DNA of 59,859 nucleotides from Candidatus Geothermocultor quzhuomuensis (GTDB lineage Bacteria > Actinomycetota > Aquicultoria > Geothermocultorales > Geothermocultoraceae). The first letter of the stretch is position 1. Every line of letters starts with the position of its first letter. The notes under the pieces were generated by a model, which worked only from the letters and a program-made list of their open reading frames with translations, was not told the origin of the DNA and did no database searches. Location of the stretch: assembly GCA_015711795.1 (NCBI GenBank), contig JACVJC010000014.1, positions 1 through 59,859 on the forward strand, read 5' to 3'. Below, one piece after another: positions 25,213 through 35,625 of the stretch. The position numbers and the translations under genes were made by a program.

Positions 25213-26136
25213 CTAAAGATATAATGAAAAAATATACTGAATGAGAGGGATAGAAATCAAGCTTAATAAGGTAGTTGTAAAAATAGTAGTAGCGATTAGT
25301 TCATTTTGTAATTTGTATTTTATTCCCAGAGCCAGGGTAAGTAGTCCTGAGGGCATTGATGCTTGCAAGAGACAAGCCTTCAAAGAAAGAGGATTAAGTA
25401 AGAATAGCCGCCCGGCAATGTAAGCCAAAAAAGGGGTTAAAAAGAGTTTAACTAAAGTAGCAAGAACAATCAGCCCCCCAAAAGACGAAAATCCAAAAAA
25501 CTCAAGGGAAGCTCCAACTGAAATCATCAACAATGGGATAGCTGCTTTGCCAATGGTTTCAATTGCCTTAAGCAAAAAAGGGGGAAGAGTTACCCCACGA
25601 AATATAAAACCCAAAATTAATCCCAGCAGAGGAGGAAAGGTTAAAATCTCTTTAAGCCGGCTCTCCTTTCCTCCTGCTTCACCATAAGTTTCAGCTAGAT
25701 AAATACCAAAAGTAAAGAAAAATAAGGCTGAACCAAAAATATCATAAAACATTGCCCTGATAAAATTGCTTTTCCCTAATATTTTTAAAGCAATGGGGTA
25801 ACCCATGTAACCAGTATTCCCCATGCTACATACTAACAAAAAGCTCCCCTTTATTTTCCCTTTCAACCTAAAGGTTTGAGATAAAAGAAAAGCAATGAAA
25901 AGTGAAAGGAAAATAGTGGATAAAGCTACAAGAGGAATTTTAGAAAGCCCTTTAGGTATTTGAGTTTTCAAAATTAAGTCAAAAACAAAAAAAGGAAGGG
26001 CAAGATAAATAATTAACTTGTTGATTACTTCTATTTCTGATTGATTAAATAAACTAGTCCTCCGAGCCAGAAAGCCGAGAAAAATTATAATAACTAAGGT
26101 TAAAATAGTAGAAATTAAAGAAAAAAAGTGCTCCAT
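25213..26136 (-). CDS. AEC-family (auxin efflux carrier-like) permease
   Basis: 307 aa membrane protein with about ten helices in two 5-helix halves. Helix-break motifs typical of the family: SMGNTGYMGYPIAL and QASMPSGLLTLALG. Such carriers move small organic acids or malonate-like anions. Start chosen at ATG 26136 (AAAGGGTGG upstream) rather than GTG 26142. It follows mtnA by 18 bases and may be the last gene of the salvage operon; export of an acid end product is conceivable. Confidence 0.85.
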   Translation of the reverse strand: MEHFFSLISTILTLVIIIFLGFLARRTSLFNQSEIEVINKLIIYLALPFFVFDLILKTQIPKGLSKIPLVALSTIFLSLFIAFLLSQTFRLKGKIKGSFLLVCSMGNTGYMGYPIALKILGKSNFIRAMFYDIFGSALFFFTFGIYLAETYGEAGGKESRLKEILTFPPLLGLILGFIFRGVTLPPFLLKAIETIGKAAIPLLMISVGASLEFFGFSSFGGLIVLATLVKLFLTPFLAYIAGRLFLLNPLSLKACLLQASMPSGLLTLALGIKYKLQNELIATTIFTTTLLSLISIPLIQYIFSLYL

Positions 26137-26154
26137 TTCCACCCTTTTTAATTA

Positions 26155-27237
26155 TCAAGAATTTTTTACTTTGGCTAAATTTAATTTGAAAGGTGGATAG
26201 ACAATCCCTTTTTCAGTAATGATAGCGGAAATATAGCGGTGGGGAGTGACATCAAAAGAAGGATTTCTAACCCCAATTCCATCAGGAGCAATTTGTTGCC
26301 CTGCAAGATGAGTTACTTCAACAGAAGAACGTTCTTCAATAGGAATTTCCTCCCCTGAATCTAAATTAAGATCAATTGATGAAGTAGGAGCTGCGATGTA
26401 AAAAGGGAGACTATGTTCCTTAGCTAAAATAGCTAAGGTATAAGTACCTATTTTGTTTGCTACATCACCGTTAGCTGCTATTCGATCTGCTCCAACTAAA
26501 ACTTTTTTAATTTCTTTCTTCCTCATTAAGTAACCAGCCATATTATCAGTAATCAAAGAAAAAGGAATATTTTCTTTTTTGAGTTCCCAAGTAGTCAAGC
26601 GTGCTCCTTGAAGAAGGGGTCTCGTTTCAGTAACAAAGACAAAGACTTTTTTCCCTTTTTTCCAAGCATAACGAATAATGCCTAAAGCTGTTCCGTATCC
26701 TCCTGTTGCTAAGGCACCAGTATTACAGTGAGTTAAAACTGTGTCATTATCGTCAATTAATTGAATGCCTAATTTGCCAATCTTTTTATTTGTCTCAATA
26801 TCTTCATTAAAAATATTTAGAGCTTCTTCAATCAAAAACTTTTTGAAATTCTTTGGGGTAAAGTTAAGGAAGGATAATCCTTTCTTTTTCATTTTGTCAA
26901 CCGCCCAAAAAAGATTAACAGCCGTTGGTCGGGTCTCCTTAAAAACTTTAACCATAACTTCAAGTTCATTAAATAATTGAAGAGTCGTTTTCTTTTTGCT
27001 TTTAAGAATGCCAAGAGCAATTCCTAGGGCGGCTGCTACTCCAATAGCTGGAGCTCCCCTAACCTTCATTGACCTTATTGCTTCAGCTACTTCTTTATAA
27101 TTATGGCATACAAGATACTCTTCTTTCCAAGGTAACTTTGATTGGTCAAGAAAAGCTATTTTGTCCTTCTGCCAAATAATAGGTTTAATTTCTCTTAACT
27201 TATCACTCAATTTAAAGTTTGCTCCCCTCGTTACCAC
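26155..27237 (-). CDS. mtnA: S-methyl-5-thioribose-1-phosphate isomerase
   Basis: Converts 5-methylthioribose-1-phosphate (or 5-deoxyribose-1-phosphate) to the ribulose form. 360 aa of the eIF2B-like fold. Catalytic Cys in THCNTGALATGGYGTALG, catalytic Asp in VGADRIAANGDVANKIGTY; early motif VRGAPAIGVAAALG. Start is GTG at 27237 with little ribosome site; TTG 27210, behind AGGGGAG, is an alternative that fits the usual N-terminus. Stands with a class II aldolase and adenosylhomocysteinase. Confidence 0.93.
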   Translation of the reverse strand: MVTRGANFKLSDKLREIKPIIWQKDKIAFLDQSKLPWKEEYLVCHNYKEVAEAIRSMKVRGAPAIGVAAALGIALGILKSKKKTTLQLFNELEVMVKVFKETRPTAVNLFWAVDKMKKKGLSFLNFTPKNFKKFLIEEALNIFNEDIETNKKIGKLGIQLIDDNDTVLTHCNTGALATGGYGTALGIIRYAWKKGKKVFVFVTETRPLLQGARLTTWELKKENIPFSLITDNMAGYLMRKKEIKKVLVGADRIAANGDVANKIGTYTLAILAKEHSLPFYIAAPTSSIDLNLDSGEEIPIEERSSVEVTHLAGQQIAPDGIGVRNPSFDVTPHRYISAIITEKGIVYPPFKLNLAKVKNS

Positions 27238-27289
27238 TTAGAAAAAGGCAACTTTTCTCTACCTCAAACCCCTTCCTTAACCCATCTTT

Positions 27290-27862
27290 TCAGTTTGCCT
27301 TCTTTAAGGTGTCAACCAAGTAATTAATTTTGGCAACTTCTTCAACTAATTCAGCAATATTTAATGCTTCATAAAGGCTTCCCCCCACCGCAATGACACC
27401 ATGTTTCTCAAGTAAAACTGCCCTAAAGTTACCCAAATGGGCACGAACAGATTCAGCTAGCTCGCGGCTGCCTGAAATAAAAGGAGGTACTAAAGGAACC
27501 TTACCTAAAAGATATTCACTTTCCGGATTAACCTGCATAAGCTCCTTTCCCAAAAAGCCATAGACCGAAGCATAAGGGGAGTGGGTGTGAATAATAGCTT
27601 TAACATCTTCTCTCCCTTTATAAATTTCAAGATGAATTAATTTTTCCAAAGATGGTTCCTTTGATCCCTCAATCTTTTCTCCATCAAGGTTAACAATGAC
27701 TAAATCATTTTGGGTTAAGTGGCCAAGAAATGAGTGAGATGAGCTAATTAAAATTCTTTCTCCATTAAGGCGAGTGCTTATATTGCCAACACTCCCAGTG
27801 ACAAGACCCTTTCGAAAAACTTCATGAGCTACCTCAATAAACTCTTTTATTATTTCTTCCAT
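27290..27862 (-). CDS. Class II aldolase/adducin-family protein
   Basis: 190 aa zinc enzyme. Metal ligands in HTHSPYA and in EKHGVIAVG; GSVGNIS near the N-terminus is the phosphate-binding region; EPSLEKLIH supplies the likely general-acid Glu. It may be MtnB-like dehydratase or a true aldolase. Together with MtnA, an aldolase would cut the ribulose-1-phosphate into dihydroxyacetone phosphate and an aldehyde (the DHAP shunt for methylthioadenosine and 5'-deoxyadenosine). No mtnK, mtnW, mtnX, mtnC or mtnD is seen, which favours the shunt. Confidence 0.85.
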   Translation of the reverse strand: MEEIIKEFIEVAHEVFRKGLVTGSVGNISTRLNGERILISSSHSFLGHLTQNDLVIVNLDGEKIEGSKEPSLEKLIHLEIYKGREDVKAIIHTHSPYASVYGFLGKELMQVNPESEYLLGKVPLVPPFISGSRELAESVRAHLGNFRAVLLEKHGVIAVGGSLYEALNIAELVEEVAKINYLVDTLKKAN

Positions 27863-28044
27863 CCAATACCTCCCCTTTGTGACTAGTCACTTGTGACTTA
27901 CTTTCTTTAATAACAATAAATCAAAAAGCCTTAAAGGCTTAAGCATTGAAGTTTTAAAGTTTCTAGAATAAAGATTGAAAGATTTTTTAATTGTTTTTCC
28001 TTCAGTCTACATTTCGCTTTAGCTCTATTGCCTATTATTAGCTT

Positions 28045-29301
28045 TTAGGTTCCCATTTCCCAAGAGGAAAGATACTTTTTCTGCTCATCAGTTAGCGTAT
28101 CAATTCTAATTTTCATTGATTCAAGCTTTAATCTAGCTATTTCCCTATCAATTTCCTTGGGAACAGGATAAACCTTTTTCTCCAGCTCTTTTCCATGTTT
28201 AAAAATATACTCCACTGAAAGAGCTTGGTTGGCAAAGGACATATCCATAACGAGAGCTGGATGCCCCTCAGCAGCTGCTAAATTAATTAACCTTCCTTCC
28301 CCTAAAAGGTATATCTTTCTCCCATCTTCTAATAAGTATTCATCAACAAAATCCCTTATTTTTCTTTTGCCTTTTGAAATTGACTCTAAAGCCTGAATGT
28401 CAATCTCCACATTGAAATGGCCTGAATTTGCTAAAATTGCTCCATCTTTCATTACTTTAAAATGCTCTTTACCTAAAATATTGATATCGCCTGTAACGGT
28501 AATAAAAAGGTCACCAATTTCAGCTGCTTGAAGAGATGGTATAACTTCATAGCCATCCATAACTGCTTCTAAAGCTTTTAAGGGGTCAACTTCAGTTACA
28601 ATGACTCTGGCTCCCATTCCCCGAGCTCGACTGGCCACCCCCCGTCCACACCAGCCATAACCACAAACAACAACCACCGCACCGGCCAAAAGTATATTGG
28701 TTGCTCTCAGCACTCCATCAATAGTACTTTGACCAGTCCCATAGCGGTTATCAAAAAAATGTTTAGTTAATGCATCGTTAACAGCAATGATAGGAAAGAG
28801 TAAAACATTTTGCTTAGCCATGCTTTTCAGCCTAATAACACCTGTTGTTGTTTCCTCAGTCCCCCCAATTACCTCACCAGCTTGGTCTTTTCTCTTGGAA
28901 TGAAAAGTTGAAATTAAATCAGCCCCATCATCCATGGTTATTTGGGGATGGCTTTCTAAAACAGATTCGATATGCCGATAATAAGTTTCACTATCCTCTC
29001 CTTTAATAGCAAAAACAGGAACTCTAAAATCTTTAACTAAAGATGCTGCAACATCATCTTGTGTGCTTAAAGGATTAGAAGCACAAAGGTAAACTTCTGC
29101 TCCTCCCTCTTTAAGAGTTAGCATTAAATTAGCTGTTTCAGTAGTGACATGAAGACATGCTCCAATTTTCAATCCTAAGAGAGGTTTTTCCTGGGAAAAT
29201 CTTTCTTTAATTGCTCGAATTACTGGCATCTGTTTCTCAGCCCACTCAATTTTTAATCTGCCCTTTTCCGCCAAACTTATATCTTTTATATCATATTCCA
29301 A
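28045..29301 (-). CDS. ahcY: Adenosylhomocysteinase
   Basis: NAD-dependent enzyme splitting S-adenosylhomocysteine into adenosine and homocysteine. About 418 aa. [10 protein letters not shown], then the NAD-binding [17 protein letters not shown], and [11 protein letters not shown] are diagnostic. The shortened prokaryotic/archaeal-type form lacks the 40-residue insertion. I favour TTG 29301 over ATG 29331 because GGTGAGGTGAG lies just before it. The gaps on both sides (27863-28044 and 29302-29536) hold repeat words such as TGTGACTAGTCAC, GTGCTTCGTGCTT; no SAH riboswitch was found. Confidence 0.95.
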   Translation of the reverse strand: MEYDIKDISLAEKGRLKIEWAEKQMPVIRAIKERFSQEKPLLGLKIGACLHVTTETANLMLTLKEGGAEVYLCASNPLSTQDDVAASLVKDFRVPVFAIKGEDSETYYRHIESVLESHPQITMDDGADLISTFHSKRKDQAGEVIGGTEETTTGVIRLKSMAKQNVLLFPIIAVNDALTKHFFDNRYGTGQSTIDGVLRATNILLAGAVVVVCGYGWCGRGVASRARGMGARVIVTEVDPLKALEAVMDGYEVIPSLQAAEIGDLFITVTGDINILGKEHFKVMKDGAILANSGHFNVEIDIQALESISKGKRKIRDFVDEYLLEDGRKIYLLGEGRLINLAAAEGHPALVMDMSFANQALSVEYIFKHGKELEKKVYPVPKEIDREIARLKLESMKIRIDTLTDEQKKYLSSWEMGT

Positions 29302-29536
29302 ATTTCTCACCTCACCATACATATAATTCAAAGCAAGTTTGCAAATCCATATCGTGAATCGTGCCTCATGATTCCTAAATCTTTAAAGGTCTAGTTGCCA
29401 GGGGCTAGTTTCTAGTCAATTTTTAACTAAACCCTGAACACCAGGCCGACAGCAAGTGAGCTAACCCCTGAGCCCTCCTCAATTTTCGTGCTTCGTGCTT
29501 ATTTAGTGCTTTGCGCTTCAAATTTGGAAATAATAA

Positions 29537-30364
29537 TCAAATTTTCCTGATACAGCCTTTTATTAAAGCAATAAGTTTTCCAGCCGATTTTTTAGCCTTT
29601 TCCATAATTTTATTTTGATTTATTTCCCTTCTTCCACCCTCCAATAGGTTGGTAATAATTGAAAAAGCAAGAACTCTCATCCCTGACTGAACAGCTACAA
29701 TAACTTCGGCAACCGTAGACATACCAACAGCATCTCCCCCTATTTTTTGGAGAAAACGAGCTTCAGAAGGGGTCTCAAGGCTTGGACCGGTCACCCCAAC
29801 ATAAACTCCCGTCCTTATATTAATCTTCTCCTCTCTAGCTACTTTCTTCGCAAGCTCAACTAATCCTTTATCATAAGCTTGACTGAGGTCAACAAAACGT
29901 GGTCCTAAAACTGGATCATCTGGTCCAACCAAAGGATTGTCTTTCATCAAATTGATATGGTCAGTAATTAACATAATATCACCAAGGCTCAATACCTTAC
30001 TAAGAGCACTAGCCGCATTGGTAATAATCAAAATCTTTACCCCTAATTTTTTTAAAACTCTAATGGGAAAAGTAACCCCTTTGACAGTATACCCTTCATA
30101 AATATGAGCCCTTCCTTCCATAACTGCAACTTCTTTTTGGTCAATTGAACCGAGGACCAAGTTCCCTCGATGTCCAGAAGTTAAACAAACAGGAAAATAA
30201 GGAACTTCCTCATAGGGAAAGACAAGCTTATTTTGAACCGTTGAGACTAGTTGCTCCATACCAGAACCTAAAATAATTCCTATCTCAGGCTTCAAAGAAG
30301 TTTGATGGGCAATGTAATTAGCTGACTCTTCAATTTGTTCTTTTAAATGCTCAGTTGGATCCAA
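29537..30364 (-). CDS. punA: Purine nucleoside phosphorylase (class I, PunA type)
   Basis: 275 aa. Splits purine nucleosides with phosphate. GIILGSGMEQL, SGHRGNLVLG, MEGRAHIYEGY, then GPSLETPSEARFLQ and DAVGMSTVAEVI are the trimeric PNP pattern. The substrate-selecting Asn is in SIITNLLEGG, as in inosine/guanosine enzymes; methylthioadenosine phosphorylases carry Asp pairs here. Nine bases after the cupin isomerase gene. Use of methylthioadenosine is not excluded, as no other phosphorylase is seen beside mtnA. Confidence 0.92.
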   Translation of the reverse strand: MDPTEHLKEQIEESANYIAHQTSLKPEIGIILGSGMEQLVSTVQNKLVFPYEEVPYFPVCLTSGHRGNLVLGSIDQKEVAVMEGRAHIYEGYTVKGVTFPIRVLKKLGVKILIITNAASALSKVLSLGDIMLITDHINLMKDNPLVGPDDPVLGPRFVDLSQAYDKGLVELAKKVAREEKINIRTGVYVGVTGPSLETPSEARFLQKIGGDAVGMSTVAEVIVAVQSGMRVLAFSIITNLLEGGRREINQNKIMEKAKKSAGKLIALIKGCIRKI

Positions 30365-30373
30365 TTAAAACCT

Positions 30374-30925
30374 CTAAACATCAATGATTTTGGGGAATTG
30401 ATTTTCTTCAATCACAATTTTAGAAAATCCGCTTTTTTCAATTGAACCGTAATCATGTCCAGCATTTGCTGGGTAAACACATAAAAAAACTACCTTTTCT
30501 GAACCTACATTAATTGTTCGATGGGCCCAAAAAGGGGGGACATAAACAATAGTTCCTGGGTTCATTTCTCTATAAGTTGTTTCTCTTTCCCTATTCATCA
30601 TCAAAACATAACCCCTCCCTTTAAGTCCCAAATATATTTCAGCCGTTTTATCCTGCTCATGATAATGCCCTTTAGTCATATAATACTCTTTCCCAATCTT
30701 TCCTGGATTAATTACAGTCACTGAATGAACAAGATGTCCTTCCTCCAAAGGAACTCTTCTCTCAAAAACCTCATATATGATAGGGTTTTCGGCAAGCTTT
30801 TTCTCAAATTCAGCTTCATCTTGATACATTCCCTTCATATCACTTAATCGCCTTGTTACTTTTACCTCAAATTGCTTAAGTAAACCTGTTTCAAAATCTA
30901 AATCAGTTGTAATTGGGTAAAACAT
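30374..30925 (-). CDS. pgiA: Cupin-type (archaeal-type) glucose-6-phosphate isomerase
   Basis: 183 aa cupin metal enzyme interconverting glucose-6-phosphate and fructose-6-phosphate. Metal-binding cupin 1 is TKGHYHEQDKTAEIYLGL, cupin 2 is PGTIVYVPPFWAHRTINVG, and NAGHDYGSIEKSGF follows, all hallmarks of the Pyrococcus-type enzyme. Unrelated to the usual bacterial Pgi. SD GGAGGGAAGG precedes the ATG. First gene before punA. Probably gained laterally in some ancestor (inference). Confidence 0.92.
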   Translation of the reverse strand: MFYPITTDLDFETGLLKQFEVKVTRRLSDMKGMYQDEAEFEKKLAENPIIYEVFERRVPLEEGHLVHSVTVINPGKIGKEYYMTKGHYHEQDKTAEIYLGLKGRGYVLMMNRERETTYREMNPGTIVYVPPFWAHRTINVGSEKVVFLCVYPANAGHDYGSIEKSGFSKIVIEENQFPKIIDV

Positions 30926-31065
30926 TACCTTCCCTCCTTTTTCCTATTTAAAAAGATTTCCCTAACTTTATTTATAAATCTTGTTAATTAAAGCCCTGAA
31001 ATTCATAAATTCGAATATCAAAATTCTAAATTGCTTCAGACTTTAGCATTTCAACTCAATAACTT

Positions 31066-31437
31066 TTAGGTGCGAGAAATTAATATGACTCCCAACAAAA
31101 TGATAAGAGCCCCTAACCAACGAATTAGATTAACATCTTCCTTAAAAGCAAATTTTGAAACTAAAAGGACAAAAACATAAGTAAGCCCAACGAAAGGATA
31201 AGCAAAGCTTAAATCAACTCGAGACAAAACAATTAACCAAAGGAAAGCGGAAACAGCGTAAAACAAAAGACCTATTATGATATAGAAATTAGAAAAGATT
31301 TTTAAAATTGTTGCTAGGGGATAACTAAAAATCTCCGTGCCAATTTTTCCCACCAAATTCATACCTTTTTTTAAGCAAAATTGCCCTCCAACTGCTATAA
31401 TAATACTAATTAAAATTAAAGTGATTGATTTACTCAT
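31066..31437 (-). CDS. Small EamA/SMR-like four-helix carrier
   Basis: 123 aa with four membrane helices and no soluble domain. It is in the size and shape of ArnE/F- or EmrE-like proteins; the end [18 protein letters not shown] with [11 protein letters not shown] is typical. Overlaps the UDP-xylose synthase gene by eight bases, so a role in flipping a lipid-linked sugar made by that pathway is plausible, as with ArnE/F; drug efflux is the alternative. Confidence 0.8.
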   Translation of the reverse strand: MSKSITLILISIIIAVGGQFCLKKGMNLVGKIGTEIFSYPLATILKIFSNFYIIIGLLFYAVSAFLWLIVLSRVDLSFAYPFVGLTYVFVLLVSKFAFKEDVNLIRWLGALIILLGVILISRT

Positions 31438-32380
31438 TTAATTCTTCTAATTTTAACTCTTCTCTAAACCAATTTATGGTTTTTTTTAATCCTTCCTCTA
31501 ATGATACTTTTGGTTCCCAACCAAGATAACTTTTGGCTAAGCTAATATCAGGCTTTCTTGTTTTAGGGTCATCTATAGACGAAGGTTGAAAAGTAATCTC
31601 GCTTTTACTCTTAGTGAGCTCGATAATCTTCTTAGCTAAATTTAAAATAGTCATCTCATCGGGATTGCCTAAATTAACTGGTTCATTTATGTTGGATTTC
31701 ATTAGTTTCAGTATCCCTTCAATCATATCGCTAATATAACAAAAGCTACGCGTTTGAGAACCATCACCAAAAACAGTCAAAGGTTCTCCCTTTAAAGATT
31801 GAATGATAAAAGTAGGAATTGCCCTTCCATCAGTAGGTCTCATCCTAGGACCATAGGTATTAAAAATACGAGCAATTTTAATATTGACACCGTGATATCG
31901 GTGATAAGCCATAGTCAAGGCTTCAGCAAAACGCTTAGCTTCATCGTAAACACCCCGAGGTCCAATTGGGTTAACATTTCCCCAATAATCCTCACGTTGG
32001 GGATGAACTAGGGGGTCCCCATAAACCTCAGAAGTTGAAGCTAAAATATAAGCTGCTCCCTTTTCCTTAGCAACCCCTAAAGTTTTATGTGTTCCCAAAG
32101 CACCAACCTTTAAAGTTTGAATTGGGTAATCAAGATAATCTTTAGGGCTGGCCGGGGAAGCAAAATGTAAAACAAAATCAAGTTCCCCAGGAATATGAAT
32201 ATAATTGGTAACATCTTGCTTGATAAAACAAAAACCTTCCTTTTTAAAGAGGGGCTCAATGTTTTTTAAGCTGCCAGTGATTAAATTATCAATGCAGATA
32301 ACCTCGTTTCCTTGGTTAAGGAGCGCTTCACAAAGATAAGAACCGATAAAACCAGCTCCACCAGTAACTAAAACTCTCAT
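31430..32380 (-). CDS. UDP-glucuronate decarboxylase (UDP-xylose synthase)-like SDR
   Basis: 316 aa extended short-chain dehydrogenase. NAD site [10 protein letters not shown], catalytic YDEAKRFAE with upstream STSEVYGDP, and [10 protein letters not shown] are typical of UDP-xylose synthase. It would turn UDP-glucuronate, the product of the adjacent Ugd, into UDP-xylose. A 4-epimerase activity cannot be excluded. Starts within the last four bases of ugd. Confidence 0.88.
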   Translation of the reverse strand: MRVLVTGGAGFIGSYLCEALLNQGNEVICIDNLITGSLKNIEPLFKKEGFCFIKQDVTNYIHIPGELDFVLHFASPASPKDYLDYPIQTLKVGALGTHKTLGVAKEKGAAYILASTSEVYGDPLVHPQREDYWGNVNPIGPRGVYDEAKRFAEALTMAYHRYHGVNIKIARIFNTYGPRMRPTDGRAIPTFIIQSLKGEPLTVFGDGSQTRSFCYISDMIEGILKLMKSNINEPVNLGNPDEMTILNLAKKIIELTKSKSEITFQPSSIDDPKTRKPDISLAKSYLGWEPKVSLEEGLKKTINWFREELKLEELNE

Positions 32381-33678
32381 CGACCAACTCCAACATAATT
32401 ATATCCCAAGGTTTTGAGGGAAGTTCCATTAAGAAGATTTCGAGCATCAATAATTATTGGCTTCTTAAGGCTCCTTTTTATCTTTTTAAAATCTAGGTTC
32501 TTAAATTCTTCCCACTCAGTTAAAACCAAAATTGCTTCTACTCCTTCGCAAGCTTCATAAGGATTAGCACAATAAATAAGCTGAGATAAAACTTTCTTGG
32601 CATTTTCCATCGCTTTAGGGTCGTATGCTCTTATCCTTGTCCCCTTTTTTAGAAGAATTTGAGCAACTCCAACAGCTGGTGATTCTCTTACATCGTCTGT
32701 CTCTGCCTTAAAAGCTAATCCTAAAATGGAAATTAACTTACCTTTCAAATCTCCTAAATTTTTCTCTAGCTTCGAGACAATAAATAATTTTTGCTCCTCA
32801 TTGGTCTCGAGAACACTTTTTAAAATTTTAAATTCATATCCTCCTTCCCCTGCAATTTTTAAAAGAGCTTTACAATCTTTGGGAAAACAACTTCCACCAA
32901 AGCCGGGGCCAGGTCTTAAAAACTCAAAACCAATTCTTTTATCATAACCCATTCCCAAAGCAACATCTTGAATGTCAGCCCCGACTTGTTCACAAATCCG
33001 TGAAATAGCATTAATGAATGAAACTTTGGTTGCTAGAAAAGCATTAGAAGCATATTTAATCATCTCTGAAGTAGCTAAATTTGTCTCAACAATAGGTGCG
33101 CTAACAAAGGAAAAAATTTCTTTTAAGACACTAAATGCCCTCTTCGTTTCAGCTCCAAAGATAATCCGATCCGGTTTTATAAAATCCTCAACAGCCGAGC
33201 CTTCTCTTAGAAATTCAGGATTAGAAGCAATGTCAAATTGAATATTTCCAGCCGAGTTTTCTATAATAAGCTTTTTAACTTCCAATGAGGTTCCAGGGGG
33301 AACAGTGCTTTTAATAATAATCACTTTATAGTTATTCAAGGCTTTACCAATCTTTTTGGCAACCTCATAGAGGCTAGAAAGATCTGCACTCCCATCTTCT
33401 TTTGAAGGAGTCCCAACACAAATAAAGACAGCCTCAGCTTTTTTAATATTTTCCTCTCCATTTAACGAAAAAGTTAAACGGTGAGGAAAATTTCGTTTGA
33501 CAATTTTCTCCAAACCTGGTTCATAAAAAGATATTTTCCCCTCTTTTAAAGTTTTAATTCTTTCAGGATTAGTATCGATGCAAACTACTTGATGCCCAAA
33601 ATCCGCTAAACAAGCACCAGTAACCAAGCCAACATAACCAGTCCCCATAATTACTAATTTCATCTTTTTACCTCGCAT
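32377..33678 (-). CDS. ugd: UDP-glucose 6-dehydrogenase
   Basis: 433 aa, oxidises UDP-glucose to UDP-glucuronate with two NAD. NAD-binding [18 protein letters not shown], substrate/catalytic Cys in [16 protein letters not shown], and the C-terminal [16 protein letters not shown]. The longest frame begins '[12 protein letters not shown]'; the second ATG (about 33663) fits the family better and has GAGGTAAAAAG before it. Coupled to the UDP-xylose synthase gene by a four-base overlap. Confidence 0.95.
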   Translation of the reverse strand: MRGKKMKLVIMGTGYVGLVTGACLADFGHQVVCIDTNPERIKTLKEGKISFYEPGLEKIVKRNFPHRLTFSLNGEENIKKAEAVFICVGTPSKEDGSADLSSLYEVAKKIGKALNNYKVIIIKSTVPPGTSLEVKKLIIENSAGNIQFDIASNPEFLREGSAVEDFIKPDRIIFGAETKRAFSVLKEIFSFVSAPIVETNLATSEMIKYASNAFLATKVSFINAISRICEQVGADIQDVALGMGYDKRIGFEFLRPGPGFGGSCFPKDCKALLKIAGEGGYEFKILKSVLETNEEQKLFIVSKLEKNLGDLKGKLISILGLAFKAETDDVRESPAVGVAQILLKKGTRIRAYDPKAMENAKKVLSQLIYCANPYEACEGVEAILVLTEWEEFKNLDFKKIKRSLKKPIIIDARNLLNGTSLKTLGYNYVGVGR

Positions 33679-33694
33679 TAATCAATTAAAAAGA

Positions 33695-35011
33695 TTACTT
33701 TTTAGCTGAAGACTCGTCAAGCTGAAATACCCTTTCCTTAAGCGAATCTTCCCCCAAAACAACAAGGACATCTCCTAAAAAATCTTTTTGGGAACGGAGT
33801 AAAATCTTCCCAAGCCCTAAGATTTTCTTAACCTTTTCCGCTTTTTCCCTTCCATCTTCAGTGCTTTCAGTGTAATATATTAAAGTTTTTTTAAAATCGT
33901 AGGAACTGGCATCTCCCATTTTCTTTATCTTAAAGCCAATAGCTTTTAACTTTTCCCCAACAGTTTTTGCCCAGCCCGCTTTGCCACAACCATTTCTAAT
34001 TTCAATCTTAATCTCTGAAAGTTGGATTTCTTCCTTCGGTAAAGTGCACTCCTTCTTAACCCAGTAAAAAATCTCATCAATTTTTTCCTGATCGGGAATA
34101 ACATAGCTACTACCATGAATATTTTTTGGTTCACCTGGGAGCATTATTGTCTTTACATCTTCTTGCTTAATTGAAAGAAAGGGTCTAGCTAAAGAAACCA
34201 TTTCCCTTACACTCATATTAGTTGATAAGTTTTCAGAAACAATACTTGCTAATCGAGGAATTTTTAAGACGGAAGAAAGGTTCAATGCCTTATCCAACAA
34301 AGCTCGAAAGAACTTTTGTTGACGCTCAATCCGCCCAAAGTCTCCTTTAGGGTCCTTTCTAAACCTAACATAACCTAAAGCTTCCTCTCCATTTAATAAA
34401 CGTTCACCAGGAGAGAGATAAATTTTATTTCGAGGATCAACCATTCTTTTCTCAACATTCAAAGTAACTCCTCCTAAAGCATCGACAATTCGAGCAAAGC
34501 CACGAAAGTCAACTACTGCAAAGTGATGAATCTCTAAACCAGAGTACTTCTCGACCGTTTGGATAGTTAAAGATGGTCCTTCAAGGGCATAAGCTGAATT
34601 TATCTTATTATAACCATATCCAGGGATTTTTACTCTCAAATCTCGAGGAATAGAAATTAAAACGGCTCTTTTCTTGCCAGGATGGATTGAAGCAATGATA
34701 ATGGTATCAGAACGACCTCTTTCAAACTTTTCTCTAGCATCAGTTCCTAAAATTAAAATATTAGTTGGTCGGGTTGGAACTGGTGTTGATAGCTCCTTTC
34801 GCGCTTTTTCTACTGCTTTTCCCGATTGAATTTTCCTCTCAAAACCCCGAACATAAAAATAAGAAGTGAGAAAAAAGATTAAAAAAATAAGAAAAAAAAT
34901 GGTAATTACCCTCTTAACATATTTCCAAATCTTACTTTTTTTCTTATATCTTGGTTCATAGTGCTGGTTAAACATTTTTTCTTTCTTTTTCGGTAATAAA
35001 ATGAATGGCAA
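33695..35011 (-). CDS. LytR-CpsA-Psr (LCP) family cell-wall ligase
   Basis: 438 aa. Short basic N-terminus, one membrane helix (ITIFFLIFLIFFLTSYFY), then the LCP domain: NILILGTDAREK, RSDTIIIASIHPGKK, SIPRDLRVKIPGYGYNKIN and FGRIERQQKFFRALL, with conserved Arg/Asp residues that bind polyprenyl diphosphate. A LytR_C domain follows (IEIRNGCGKAGWAKTV). Transfers wall glycopolymers to peptidoglycan outside the membrane. Start is TTG 35011 or ATG 34975. Operon with ugd and fabZ. Confidence 0.93.
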   Translation of the reverse strand: MPFILLPKKKEKMFNQHYEPRYKKKSKIWKYVKRVITIFFLIFLIFFLTSYFYVRGFERKIQSGKAVEKARKELSTPVPTRPTNILILGTDAREKFERGRSDTIIIASIHPGKKRAVLISIPRDLRVKIPGYGYNKINSAYALEGPSLTIQTVEKYSGLEIHHFAVVDFRGFARIVDALGGVTLNVEKRMVDPRNKIYLSPGERLLNGEEALGYVRFRKDPKGDFGRIERQQKFFRALLDKALNLSSVLKIPRLASIVSENLSTNMSVREMVSLARPFLSIKQEDVKTIMLPGEPKNIHGSSYVIPDQEKIDEIFYWVKKECTLPKEEIQLSEIKIEIRNGCGKAGWAKTVGEKLKAIGFKIKKMGDASSYDFKKTLIYYTESTEDGREKAEKVKKILGLGKILLRSQKDFLGDVLVVLGEDSLKERVFQLDESSAKK

Positions 35012-35020
35012 AAAACTTCT

Positions 35021-35452
35021 TCACACTTTCTCCCTTAAGGCAAATAAAAGTTCGCCTTGAGCAACAATTTCTTCCTCAACATAAGCTCTTGCTTGCCCTT
35101 TTCCAATTGGACCTTTTACCCCAATTACCTCAACATCAAGCTTTAATTCATCCCCTGGCTTAACTGGTTTTTTAAAACGGAATTTGTCAATCCCAGCAAA
35201 AAAAACAATTTTACCTTTATTTTCTTCAAGACTTAACAAGGCAACTGCTCCAACTTGAGCTAAAGCTTCTACAATTATGACCCCAGGCATTATGGGATAA
35301 CTAGGAAAATGCCCTTGAAAGAAATATTCATTGATTGTTACTTTTTTAATTCCCATCGCTCTTTTGCCTGGCTCTAACTCCGTGACTTTGTCGATAAATA
35401 AAAATGGGTAACGATGGGGAATTACCTCCATAATTTCTTTTGTGTTTAACAT
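35021..35452 (-). CDS. fabZ: 3-hydroxyacyl-ACP dehydratase FabZ
   Basis: 143 aa hot-dog fold dehydratase of fatty-acid elongation. [11 protein letters not shown], catalytic His in [13 protein letters not shown] and Glu in VEALAQVGA. The start chosen is ATG 35452 with GGAAAGGAGGAAAG upstream, 15 codons inside the longest frame. Lies ten bases before the LCP gene. The 173-base gap to murA (35453-35625) holds words such as GACTGAAG, CAGTCTTCAGTC, CGCTATCTGCTCC, with no gene. Confidence 0.95.
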   Translation of the reverse strand: MLNTKEIMEVIPHRYPFLFIDKVTELEPGKRAMGIKKVTINEYFFQGHFPSYPIMPGVIIVEALAQVGAVALLSLEENKGKIVFFAGIDKFRFKKPVKPGDELKLDVEVIGVKGPIGKGQARAYVEEEIVAQGELLFALREKV

Positions 35453-35625
35453 CTTTCCTCCTTTCCAAATACTTCTGAAGAATTTAATAGTGAGCAATCA
35501 GCAGATAAATCCCGACTGAAGAAAAATCTTGAGGTCTTGACTTCACTCGCCAGTCTTCAGTCATCTCTGTTTCCCGCTATCTGCTCCTTGCTTTCTCGCT
35601 CCTTTATCCTCGCTGCTTTTATTTA

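Noticed and set aside
27921-27940. Palindrome AAGCCTT-A-AAGGCTT as terminator
   Set aside because: The loop would be a single base; arms cannot fold as a stable hairpin.
29332-29536. SAH riboswitch upstream of ahcY
   Set aside because: The gap holds only degenerate repeat words; no conserved SAH aptamer block was found.
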